From positions 1-24,174 of the forward strand of contig JAPXRI010000041.1 of the NCBI GenBank assembly GCA_033813635.1: DNA of 24,174 nucleotides. The letters are read 5' to 3'. A program made the translations under genes and the position numbers. This stretch comes from JAPXRI01 sp033813635. Its GTDB lineage: Bacteria; Bacillota; Clostridia; Oscillospirales; QAMX01. A model generated the notes under the pieces. The model made no database searches and was not told the origin of the DNA. It saw only the letters and a program-made list of their open reading frames with translations. Below, one piece after another: positions 7,066 through 13,439 of the stretch (position 1 is the first letter of the stretch; each line of letters starts with the position of its first letter).

Positions 7066-7732
7066 CTTTTCTGCCGTCCGTCGAAATCGTCACAACCTGC
7101 CACGGGATCAGCTTTCCGCTGCGGGACAGCGCCGTCTTGACCGCGTTTTCGATCCCGCCGCAGCAGGGCACCTCCATCCTGACGACGGTGACGCTTTTGA
7201 TGTTGTTGTTCTTAAGGATTTCGGTCAGCTTTTCGCCGTAGTCGACATAGTCGAGCTTCGGGCAGCCGATCAGAACGACGCGGTTTTTGATAAAGTGCTC
7301 GTGGAAATTCCCGTAGGCGTACGCCGAGCAGTCCGCGGCGACCAGCAGGTTCGCCCCGTCGAAATACTGCGCCTTTACCGGAGCGAGCTTTATCTGCACC
7401 GGCCATGTGGTAAGCCGGCTTGCGCTTTCAACCGGGCGGACTTCAGCCTTTGGCTCCTCGCGCCTGAACGAGCGCGGTTTTGAACCCGGACAGGAGCAGA
7501 CGGGTTCGGCTTTTTCGGCGGGCGCCGTGTAAGCCGGAGCCTCCCGCTCCTCGAAGCTGATCGCGCCAACCGGGCAGGCCGGAAGGCAGTCTCCGAGCCC
7601 GTCGCAGTAGTCCTCGCGCAAAAGCTTCGCCTTTCCGCCGACCATGCCGATGGCTCCCTCGTGGCAGGCCTCCGCGCAGAGCCCGCACCCGGTGCATTTC
7701 TCTTCGTCTATCTTAATGATTTTTCTTTTCAT
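7061..7732 (-). CDS. Ferredoxin-like 4Fe-4S protein linked to Hcp (FrdX-like)
   Basis: This 223-residue protein has an N-terminal double-cluster ferredoxin domain: Cys13, 16, 19 and 23, then Cys43, 49 and 53 in the CDGLGDCLPACP pattern. After a linker with CSCPGSKP (79-86) comes a C-terminal domain of about 110 residues with conserved cysteines (IGCPKLD; VPCCGG, 189-193). This architecture is commonly found beside hcp in anaerobes and is likely to deliver electrons to Hcp; the gene has been called frdX in comparative studies of the HcpR regulon. The start has AAGGAGG 8 nt upstream. It is the first gene of the minus-strand operon, divergent from the CRP/FNR gene 88 nt away. Confidence 0.85.
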   Translation of the reverse strand: MKRKIIKIDEEKCTGCGLCAEACHEGAIGMVGGKAKLLREDYCDGLGDCLPACPVGAISFEEREAPAYTAPAEKAEPVCSCPGSKPRSFRREEPKAEVRPVESASRLTTWPVQIKLAPVKAQYFDGANLLVAADCSAYAYGNFHEHFIKNRVVLIGCPKLDYVDYGEKLTEILKNNNIKSVTVVRMEVPCCGGIENAVKTALSRSGKLIPWQVVTISTDGRKV

Positions 7733-7744
7733 GCTATTACCTCC

Positions 7745-7773
7745 TTGACTTTACGCCTTCAGTTTACTATACT
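7745..7773 (+). promoter_or_regulatory. Promoter of the CRP/FNR (HcpR-like) gene
   Basis: TTGACT (7745-7750) and TATACT (7768-7773) are 17 nt apart on the plus strand; the start point should be near 7780. Its -10 box overlaps the -10 box of the opposing frdX-hcp promoter, and the palindrome at 7789-7802 lies just downstream of its start point, a repressor-like position. Confidence 0.75.
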
Positions 7774-7795
7774 CTAAGCGGCAAGTCTGTTGTAA
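7766..7795 (-). promoter_or_regulatory. Promoter of the frdX-hcp operon
   Basis: On the minus strand TTACAA (7790-7795) and TATAGT (7766-7771) are 18 nt apart. Both boxes are imperfect, as expected for a promoter that needs an activator. The palindrome at 7789-7802 covers the -35 region. Confidence 0.6.
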
Positions 7796-7802
7796 TTCCA
7801 AC
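7789..7802. promoter_or_regulatory. Candidate CRP/FNR-type operator palindrome
   Basis: GTTGTAATTCCAAC is a 14-bp imperfect palindrome with a central AATT and matching GTTG/CAAC ends. It lies between the CRP/FNR-type gene and the frdX-hcp operon, touching the frdX -35 box. It is the best candidate binding site for the neighbouring regulator. It does not exactly match the Fnr consensus TTGAT-N4-ATCAA, so the assignment is inferred from position. Confidence 0.5.
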
Positions 7803-7820
7803 GTAACGGAGAATTATTTT

Positions 7821-8486
7821 ATGAATTTCAGTTTTTCCTCGCTGAAACGCTCGGCTCTGTTCAACGGCATCTCAGAAGGCGAGCTCAAGCCCCTTCTCGC
7901 CTGTCTCGCCCCCGTCTTTTCGCGTTATCAAAAGGGAGCGAGCGTGCTTCTGCCCGGAGAAACCCCGACGCGCTTCGGCATCCTGCTCTCCGGCGAGGTC
8001 AGAATCGTCAAGGAGGACTATTTCGGAAACCGCTGCATCCTCTCCTCCGTCGGCCCGGGGGATCTCTTCGCGGAGACCTTCGTTTTTTCCGAGGCGAAAG
8101 CCCTGCCGGTGGGCGTGGTCGCCGCGGCCGACAGCGAGGCGCTGTTTATCGACGGCCACCGCGTCGTCTCCCCCTGCAAAAACACCTGCGCGTATCACAG
8201 CCGCCTGATTTTCAACCTGCTAAGCATCGTATCCGTCAAAAATGTCGAGCTGACCGAGAAAATCGAGCACACCTCACGCAAAACCACCCGGGAAAAGCTG
8301 CTCTCGTACCTGTCCGCCCAGGCGGAGAAGGCCGGCAGCAGCGCGTTTACGATCCCCTTTGACCGCCAGGCCCTCGCCGACTACCTCGGCGTCGAGAGGA
8401 GCGCGATGTCCGCCGAACTGGGCAGGCTCCGGGACGAGGGCGTGCTGAGCTTTCACAAAAACGCGTTCGAACTGAAAAAAAACTAA
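7821..8486 (+). CDS. CRP/FNR family transcriptional regulator, HcpR-like
   Basis: This 221-residue protein has an N-terminal cyclic-nucleotide-binding-type sensor domain (about 10-120), a long dimerisation helix (about 125-155) and a C-terminal winged helix-turn-helix (about 160-218), with the recognition region DRQALADYLGVERSAMSAEL. Cys119 and Cys123 with His126 (PCKNTCAYH) sit at the end of the sensor domain and could bind a cofactor; there is no N-terminal Fnr-type cysteine cluster. It is divergent from frdX-hcp with overlapping promoters, the arrangement of HcpR, the CRP/FNR regulator of hcp in anaerobes that responds to nitrosative stress. It is followed after 19 nt by a flavodoxin gene, so it is probably cotranscribed with that and the MBL gene. 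Confidence 0.82.
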   Translation: MNFSFSSLKRSALFNGISEGELKPLLACLAPVFSRYQKGASVLLPGETPTRFGILLSGEVRIVKEDYFGNRCILSSVGPGDLFAETFVFSEAKALPVGVVAAADSEALFIDGHRVVSPCKNTCAYHSRLIFNLLSIVSVKNVELTEKIEHTSRKTTREKLLSYLSAQAEKAGSSAFTIPFDRQALADYLGVERSAMSAELGRLRDEGVLSFHKNAFELKKN

Positions 8487-8505
8487 ACCAAAAGGAGTGA
8501 TCCCA

Positions 8506-8964
8506 ATGCGAGACACCGTGATCTTCTGCCATTCAGAGCACCACGGCAACACAAAAAAGCTCGTCTCCGCCCTCGCCGAAAAATACGGCGCGGAGGTCGC
8601 CGGCGTACCGGGCGCCGACGCGACCGACGTCTCTGAGTACAAAGCCGTCGGCTTTGCCTCCGGAATCTATTTTGAAAAATTCCACTCCTCGCTTTTCAGC
8701 CTTGCCGAAGGCCTTCGGGGCCTTTCGGGAAAAAAATGCTTTCTGCTTTTCACCGCCGGCATGCCGAACCCGAGAAACGCGGACTCCCTCGCAAAAAAGC
8801 TGAAAGCCCTCGGCGCAGAGGTCGCCGGCGTTTACGGCTGCCGCGGCTGGGACACCGTCGGCCCGTTAAGGCTGTTCGGCGGCATCGCCAAAGGCCGCCC
8901 GAACGAAAAAGATATCGCCGGAGCGATAAAATTCTTTGAGGACAAAGTCCTCACCCGGGATTAA
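8506..8964 (+). CDS. Flavodoxin
   Basis: This 152-residue flavodoxin-like protein begins directly with the first strand and the FMN phosphate loop (CHSEHHGNTKK, about 8-18). A central YKAVGFASGIYF segment and a C-terminal YGCRGWDT-type loop follow. It should bind FMN and act as a soluble electron carrier. I chose the ATG at 8506 because AAAGGAG lies 8 nt upstream; a GTG at 8497 overlaps that site. It sits between the HcpR-like regulator (19-nt gap) and an MBL-fold gene (26-nt gap), so a role in redox or nitrosative stress is likely. The KGRPNEKD segment near the C-terminus resembles that of short clostridial flavodoxins. Confidence 0.87.
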   Translation: MRDTVIFCHSEHHGNTKKLVSALAEKYGAEVAGVPGADATDVSEYKAVGFASGIYFEKFHSSLFSLAEGLRGLSGKKCFLLFTAGMPNPRNADSLAKKLKALGAEVAGVYGCRGWDTVGPLRLFGGIAKGRPNEKDIAGAIKFFEDKVLTRD

Positions 8965-8990
8965 CGGGTAACACGAGAGGAGAGCGCATT

Positions 8991-9599
8991 ATGAGACCAG
9001 TATTCACATTCATCGGCCACGCGAGCCTGAAATTCAAGACCTCCGAGGGCGCGGTAATCTATGTCGACCCGTTCTTCCACGGCGACTACAGCGAAAAGGC
9101 GGACATACTGCTGGTCACCCACAACCACCGGGACCACAACGCCGTCGGCAAAGTGTCGCGGGCGGCGGACTGCCTCACGGTTATGCCGGGGGACGCGCTT
9201 TCCGGCGGAGTATACCAAAGCTTTTCGCACCGCGGTGTGCAGGTGGACGCCGTGGAGGCCTACAACAAAAAGCACGATAAATCGGAGTGCGTAGGCTATG
9301 TCCTGAGCTTCGACGGCCTCAAAATCTACTGCGCGGGGGACACCTCGAAAACGGAGGCGATGTCCGGCTCCCTCTCCCGCCTCGGCCTGGATTACGCCCT
9401 TTTGCCGATCGACGGCGTTTTCAACATGGGGCCTGAGGAGGCGAGCGAGTGCGCGAGGCTTTTGAACACCCGGCGCGCGATCCCGATCCACAACGCCCCG
9501 CTCGCCGCCCTGAGCGGGACCTATTCCGCGAAGGGAATAAATAAGTTCACCCATCCCGGAAAGCTCGTACTCAAATACGGCGAAAGCGTAGAACTGTAA
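8991..9599 (+). CDS. MBL-fold metallo-hydrolase
   Basis: This 202-residue metallo-beta-lactamase-fold protein carries the metal motif HNHRDH (44-49), a distal CAGDTS with the bridging Asp and a C-terminal IPIHN histidine. Its short length and the YVDPFF motif place it with small UPF0173/YtnP-like hydrolases of unknown substrate. It is the last gene of the regulator-flavodoxin-MBL operon, with a GAGGAG site upstream and a terminator starting a few bases after the stop. Flavodiiron NO reductases combine an MBL domain with a flavodoxin domain, but those need H-x-E-x-D-H; this protein has His where they have Glu, so it is unlikely to be a split flavodiiron enzyme. Confidence 0.85.
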   Translation: MRPVFTFIGHASLKFKTSEGAVIYVDPFFHGDYSEKADILLVTHNHRDHNAVGKVSRAADCLTVMPGDALSGGVYQSFSHRGVQVDAVEAYNKKHDKSECVGYVLSFDGLKIYCAGDTSKTEAMSGSLSRLGLDYALLPIDGVFNMGPEEASECARLLNTRRAIPIHNAPLAALSGTYSAKGINKFTHPGKLVLKYGESVEL

Positions 9600-9604
9600 C
9601 AAGA

Positions 9605-9643
9605 ACCGCCGCGGAACTTTAATTTGCGCGGCGGTCTGTTTTA
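9605..9643 (+). terminator. Bidirectional terminator after the MBL gene
   Basis: A perfect 9-bp stem (ACCGCCGCG, 9605-9613, with 9627-9635) and 13-nt loop is followed by CTGTTTTA. It lies between the MBL gene and the convergent aspartyl-tRNA synthetase gene. Confidence 0.75.
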
Positions 9644-9674
9644 CGGCCGTTGTTTTTAACGCTTTACTCCCATT

Positions 9675-10997
9675 TTATGGCTCAAGCCTCTCGGTGTCCC
9701 TCGGGAAAAGTGTTGCGTTTCTGACATTTGGGAGGTTTAGCAGCCGCGCGGTAAAGCGTTCGAGCCCGAGGCCGAGCCCGCCGTGGGGCGGCAGGCCGTA
9801 TCTGTGGGCCTGGAGATAGCTTTCAAAGGCTTTTTCGTCCATCCCCCGGGCGCGCATTTTTTCGATCTGCTCGCGGTAGCCGTGAATCCTCTGCCCGCCT
9901 GTGGTCACCTCGACGCCCCGGAACAGCAGGTCGAAGCTCTCGGTGCATTCCGGGTCCCCCGGCGTGTCCATCACGTAAAACGGGCGCTTAGAGGCTTTGT
10001 AGCCGGTCACGAAAACGAAATCGCTGCCGGTCTGAGCTTTTACATGCTCGCATAAAAGCCTCTCCTCCTCGGGCTCAAAATCCTCCGCGTCCGCGAAAGT
10101 GCGGCGGTATTCCGACGCAATCAGCGCCTTTGCGTCCCTGAAACCGATCGCCGGGATTTTCTCCGCCAGAGGCATTTCCGCTTTGAGCAGCTCCAGCTCG
10201 TAGGCGCAGTTCCGCTTTAAAAAGCCCAGCGCGTCCGAAATCATCGCCGCCTCAAGCGCCATCAGGTCCCGGTATGAGCGGATATAGCCCATCTCCAGGT
10301 CGACGCTGGTGTACTCGTTTAAGTGCCGCGAGGTCCTGTGCTTTTCCGCCCGGAAAACCGGCGCGATCTCGTAGACCCTGCCAAACACCCCCACCATGAT
10401 CTGCTTGTAGAGCTGCGGGCTCTGGGCAAGGCACGCGGTCCTGCCGAAGTAGTCCAGCCCGAACACGCTCGCGCCGGACTCCGCCGCCGCCGCGACGATT
10501 TTAGGCGTGTGGATCTCCGTAAAGCCGTTCGCGCCGAGAAAGCGGCGAAAGCCCGCGCAGATCCCCTCCTGAATTTTGAAAATGGCGCGCTCCCGCGCGT
10601 TCCGGAGCGTCAGCGGCCGGTAGTCGAGCAGCGTGTCCAGCGAGGCGTTGACCGCGCTCTTGTTCACCGCGAACGGCGGCTCCTCCTCCGGCGCGGAGAG
10701 TACCTCTACCTCCGTCAGCCGGAGCTCGGCCTCCTCCGCGCTCCCCTGCTTTCTTGCCGCCTCCCCTGTGGCCCGCACGCACATGTTTTCCCTAAGGCTC
10801 TCCAGCGGGAAGCGGGAGAACTCCGCCGACCAGACGCACTGCACCAGCCGCCTTCCGGCGGACAGCAGTATAAACGCCAGCGCGCCCATCTTCCTGATCC
10901 GGTAAATGCTGCCGTTGAGCGTCACCGTTTTGCCGATATATTCCGATAAACTCCCGGAGATGTCCGCCTCCGGGCAGGCGCTTTCGATATATTCCAT
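9675..10997 (-). CDS. aspS: Aspartyl-tRNA synthetase, archaeal-type (possibly non-discriminating)
   Basis: This 440-residue class II synthetase attaches aspartate to tRNA-Asp and, if non-discriminating, also to tRNA-Asn for later amidation by GatCAB. An N-terminal OB-fold anticodon domain (about 15-105) is followed by the catalytic core. Motif 2 is FRAEKHRTSRHLNEY (215-229) and motif 3 is GLGLGLERF (near 407-415), with FPRD near the end. The short length without the bacterial GAD insertion and these motif forms mark the archaeal/eukaryotic type rather than the usual bacterial type of about 590 residues. At the OB-fold position that I recall as Trp in discriminating and His in non-discriminating archaeal enzymes this protein has Tyr32, so specificity is unclear. 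The start has AGAGGGG 6 nt upstream. A 280-nt structured leader precedes it. Confidence 0.9.
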   Translation of the reverse strand: MEYIESACPEADISGSLSEYIGKTVTLNGSIYRIRKMGALAFILLSAGRRLVQCVWSAEFSRFPLESLRENMCVRATGEAARKQGSAEEAELRLTEVEVLSAPEEEPPFAVNKSAVNASLDTLLDYRPLTLRNARERAIFKIQEGICAGFRRFLGANGFTEIHTPKIVAAAAESGASVFGLDYFGRTACLAQSPQLYKQIMVGVFGRVYEIAPVFRAEKHRTSRHLNEYTSVDLEMGYIRSYRDLMALEAAMISDALGFLKRNCAYELELLKAEMPLAEKIPAIGFRDAKALIASEYRRTFADAEDFEPEEERLLCEHVKAQTGSDFVFVTGYKASKRPFYVMDTPGDPECTESFDLLFRGVEVTTGGQRIHGYREQIEKMRARGMDEKAFESYLQAHRYGLPPHGGLGLGLERFTARLLNLPNVRNATLFPRDTERLEP

Positions 10998-11020
10998 GAT
11001 TAACCCCTCTCTGCTTCAAA

Positions 11021-11080
11021 TTATCGCTCCGAATTTTCAAGCTTTGAGAGGTCCGCCCCGGCATAGTCCGTATGCCGCAT
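11021..11080 (-). CDS. Small ORF between the aspS leader terminator and aspS
   Basis: This is a 19-codon ORF (MRHTDYAGADLSKLENSER) starting with ATG at 11080, with AAAGG about 10 nt upstream and a TAA stop 23 nt before the aspS ATG. The opening MRHTDYAG loosely recalls the MRxTHYxG start of bacterial-type AspRS, and it holds two Asp codons. It may be a short translated coupling ORF or chance. No function is known. Confidence 0.35.
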   Translation of the reverse strand: MRHTDYAGADLSKLENSER

Positions 11081-11095
11081 GGGATCACAACCTTT

Positions 11096-11137
11096 CAAAA
11101 ATAAAACCGCGCCGGTGTTTTTCGTACCGGTGCGGTT
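11096..11137 (-). terminator. Leader terminator (attenuator) upstream of aspS
   Basis: On the minus strand a 12-bp stem with one mismatch (11126-11137 with 11105-11116, 9-nt loop) is followed by TTATTTTT. It stands 100 nt before the aspS start and downstream of the aspS promoter, so it can stop aspS transcription before the gene. The stem's 5' arm (CCGCA, 11131-11135) can instead pair with TGCGG (11147-11151), a possible antiterminator. Confidence 0.8.
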
Positions 11138-11151
11138 GTTTTTATCCCGCA

Positions 11152-11208
11152 GGGGCACGGCGTGAAAGCGCTTATGCCCCCGATTAAAAAATCAAGGCCA
11201 AGCGCTTT
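11152..11208 (-). promoter_or_regulatory. Alternative leader hairpins of the aspS attenuator
   Basis: Directly at the leader-peptide stop codon, AAAGCGCTT (11200-11208 on the minus strand) pairs perfectly with AAGCGCTTT (11165-11173) to form a 9-bp stem, with further G-U and A-U pairing inside. An overlapping alternative pairs GGGGCA (11175-11180) with TGCCCC (11152-11157), enclosing the second arm. The two folds cannot both form freely, and the first arm would be covered by a ribosome at the stop codon. No T-box motif (AGGGTGGNACCGCG) is present. Confidence 0.6.
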
Positions 11209-11260
11209 AAGCGTCGTCGTCCGAGCGTGAAACGCTGTATGCGTGATAGGTGTAAAGCAT
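11207..11260 (-). CDS. Putative AspRS leader peptide with three Asp codons
   Basis: This is a 17-residue ORF, MLYTYHAYSVSRSDDDA, with start ATG at 11260 and TAA at 11207-11209. AAAGAGGG lies about 9 nt upstream, and the promoter starts transcription roughly 16 nt before the ATG. Three consecutive GAC (Asp) codons at 11213-11221 come one codon before the stop. The ORF is followed at once by a hairpin and then by a terminator upstream of aspS. This is the layout of classical amino-acid attenuation peptides such as PheL or HisL. The peptide itself probably has no activity; its translation would sense charged tRNA-Asp. The mechanism is inferred, the parts are seen. Confidence 0.65.
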   Translation of the reverse strand: MLYTYHAYSVSRSDDDA

Positions 11261-11282
11261 GTCAAAATCCCTCTTTGGCGAT

Positions 11283-11311
11283 ATTATACGCGATTTTTAC
11301 CGCGTTTGCAA
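11283..11311 (-). promoter_or_regulatory. Sigma-A promoter of the aspS leader
   Basis: On the minus strand TTGCAA (11306-11311) and a perfect TATAAT (11283-11288) are 17 nt apart, with the start expected near 11276. It lies only 35 nt after the ispE stop. No terminator is visible between ispE and this promoter, so some aspS transcripts may also come from upstream. Confidence 0.82.
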
Positions 11312-11345
11312 CATTTTTTTTAGTTTTCAGGCTTTCCGTTAAAAA

Positions 11346-12209
11346 TCACTCCGCGCCCAGCGCCGTCAGATAGACCTCCGCGTACTTTTTTCGCGCCGCC
11401 TCTGCCGCTGTTTTCGCCGTGTGAAAATCCGTAAACAGCGCAAACACCGCCGAACCCGAACCGCTCATCTCCGCGCAGAGAGCGCCATGTAGCATAAGCT
11501 CTCTTTTAATCGCGCTGATGACCGGTTTGAATTTAAGCGTTACCTCCGTCAGCACATTGCAGCAGCAGCGGGACAGCGCCGCGATATCCCCCGCTTCGAT
11601 CGCCCTTACCGCCGCGTCAGTGTCCGGGCGAAGCGCAATTTTATCCGCTCTCAGCGCGCCGAAAACCCTCGCGGTGGACACCCCGCCCTTCGGCTTGCAT
11701 ATCACCACAGGAGCGGCCGGAAGCTGCGGCAGGGGTGTCAGCAGCTCGCCGATTCCCCGCGCGAGGGCGCAGCCGCCCTCGAGGCAGAACGGCACGTCCG
11801 CGCCTACCCGGGCCGCCAGGCCGTTCAGTTCCTCCGCGCTAAGATTAGCGCCCAGCAGCGAGTTCAGCGCCTTAAGCGTTGCCGCCGCGTCGCTGCTCCC
11901 CCCGCCCAGCCCGGCGCCCACGGGGATTTTTTTATTGATGTCGATTTCCACCGCCGCGCCGATCCCCGTTTTTTCGATAAACAGCGTCGCCGCCTTGAAA
12001 ACCGTGTTTGACGGGCCGCAGGGGATGTAGGCCTTATCCGTTTTCACCCGCACCGACGGCGTCCCGCTCTTCTCCGCGGTCAGCCTGACGGTGTCCGAAA
12101 GCGCCACCGAATGCATAATCGTGCAGATATCGTGGTACCCGTCCGGGCGCTTTCCCGTGATATCCAGCGTCAGATTGATTTTCGCAGGCGCTTTGACCGT
12201 GAGCCTCAT
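11346..12209 (-). CDS. ispE: 4-diphosphocytidyl-2-C-methyl-D-erythritol kinase (IspE)
   Basis: This 287-residue GHMP kinase phosphorylates CDP-methylerythritol in the non-mevalonate (MEP) route to isoprenoids. The family marks are clear: KAPAKINLTLDI at the N-terminus with Lys10, RPDGYH, the ATP-binding loop PVGAGLGGGSSDAAA (96-110), GADVPFC with the catalytic Asp, and MSGSGSAVFALF near the C-terminus. Length is normal for the family. It begins 42 nt after the DUF362 gene with AAGGGGGA upstream and ends the PHP-Lrp-aminotransferase-DUF362-ispE operon. An odd Cys-Cys-Cys run (LSRCCCN) lies where most relatives have one or no cysteine. Confidence 0.95.
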   Translation of the reverse strand: MRLTVKAPAKINLTLDITGKRPDGYHDICTIMHSVALSDTVRLTAEKSGTPSVRVKTDKAYIPCGPSNTVFKAATLFIEKTGIGAAVEIDINKKIPVGAGLGGGSSDAAATLKALNSLLGANLSAEELNGLAARVGADVPFCLEGGCALARGIGELLTPLPQLPAAPVVICKPKGGVSTARVFGALRADKIALRPDTDAAVRAIEAGDIAALSRCCCNVLTEVTLKFKPVISAIKRELMLHGALCAEMSGSGSAVFALFTDFHTAKTAAEAARKKYAEVYLTALGAE

Positions 12210-12251
12210 AGGCTTCCCCCTTACATATCCGCCGTCTACTCGGAGACCGGC

Positions 12252-13400
12252 TTAATCCGGCATAAAAATCCGCCTTTTCAGCGCGATCGCCTTGTGCTTG
12301 CAGAGCTCCTGGCAGCAGTAGCATTTGATGCAGTTTTTATGGTTGATTACCGCTTTTTTTCTTACTATCCTGATCGTCTGCCGCGGGCAGGCCTCCGCGC
12401 ACGCGCCGCAGCCGACGCAGGTCTTTATATCCACGATCGGGAAGGGCTCTATAAATCGGTTCAGCGGGGCGCGCAGCCTCCCCGGCAGCAGCGCCAGCAC
12501 GCCGGAGTTGTTCAGCATCGGCGGCGGCTCAAACCTGACGCCGACGCTTTTAATCGGCGCGCCCGAAACGCGGAGCCCGGATTCGTTTTCCGGGATGTAG
12601 CCCCTCTTTATCCCCTCTACCAGAACCGGGATTCTGTTTTTTCCGAGACCGATTACCGCCGCCGCGGCCATGTCCGCCGCGTAGGGGTTTTCCGCCGCTA
12701 TCAGCACCTTAGCGGGCTTCGGCTTGCCGGTGCCGGGCCCCATGCCCTCCATGCCGACGATGCCGTCTATTATCGAAAAGCTTGGCGCCACCGTGTCGCA
12801 GAGGTCGCAGAGCATTTTCGCGAAGTCGTCCCTGTTGGGTATCTGCGCGTGGAATTTCGCCTTGTAGAGCCCCGGGATCGCGCCGTAGTTGTTCTTAACC
12901 GCGCCGGTCATCCTCATATAGGTGTGGGTCTTTAGCTTTGCGATATTTATAACCACGTCCGCCTTTGTGATAAACGAGGCGAACCTGAACATCCTGACTA
13001 TTTCCGCGCCGCCCTTCGCCGGGACGGAGCACTCCGAAAAGTCCGTGTTGAGCGCCGCACCGGACTTTGACGCGGCCTTGATCATGCCCGTCACGCGGTA
13101 GACCGTCTTCAGCGCAGCTTCGTCGAAAACGCCGCCCGGGCTGTCGCCTATCGTCACGGAGGCGGCTCCGGCCTCGAATAAAAGCTCCGCCGCCGCGGCC
13201 GCCACCTCTGGGTGGGTCGTCGCCGCTTTCTCCGGTCTGTGCGCGGTCAGCAGATTTGCCTTGATCAGAACATTTTTTTCGTAAACGCCCGACAGAATGT
13301 CGAACGCGTCAAAGCAGGCTTTCAGCGCCTTTTTTACGCGTTCTCCATCATAGCTCTCGCAGCGCGCTATAAAAACGCGCCTGTCGGATGTGGTGTACAT
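12252..13400 (-). CDS. DUF362 domain protein with C-terminal 4Fe-4S ferredoxin domain
   Basis: This 382-residue protein has an N-terminal DUF362 domain (about 40-290), with TTHPEV, IGDSPGG, INIAKLKTHTY and NNYGAIPG, the usual conserved stretches of the family. A C-terminal two-cluster ferredoxin domain follows: CVGCGACAEACP and CIKCYCCQELCK. DUF362 proteins are widespread in anaerobes; their role is not established but a redox function is likely. The start at 13400 has GAGG only 3 nt before it and AAAGGA at 14 nt, so the ribosome site is not ideal. It follows the aminotransferase after 39 nt in the same operon. Confidence 0.88.
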   Translation of the reverse strand: MYTTSDRRVFIARCESYDGERVKKALKACFDAFDILSGVYEKNVLIKANLLTAHRPEKAATTHPEVAAAAAELLFEAGAASVTIGDSPGGVFDEAALKTVYRVTGMIKAASKSGAALNTDFSECSVPAKGGAEIVRMFRFASFITKADVVINIAKLKTHTYMRMTGAVKNNYGAIPGLYKAKFHAQIPNRDDFAKMLCDLCDTVAPSFSIIDGIVGMEGMGPGTGKPKPAKVLIAAENPYAADMAAAAVIGLGKNRIPVLVEGIKRGYIPENESGLRVSGAPIKSVGVRFEPPPMLNNSGVLALLPGRLRAPLNRFIEPFPIVDIKTCVGCGACAEACPRQTIRIVRKKAVINHKNCIKCYCCQELCKHKAIALKRRIFMPD

Positions 13401-13439
13401 CTTCCTCGGCCATTCCTTTCCAGGCGGACGCGGCGTCTG

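Noticed and set aside
8506..9599. A split flavodiiron protein
   Set aside because: The MBL protein has HNHRDH, lacking the Glu that ligates the diiron centre, and is shorter than the flavodiiron MBL domain.
10998..11345. T-box riboswitch upstream of aspS
   Set aside because: The leader lacks the AGGGTGGNACCGCG antiterminator bulge and the stem I motifs. A leader peptide with Asp codons fits the sequence better.
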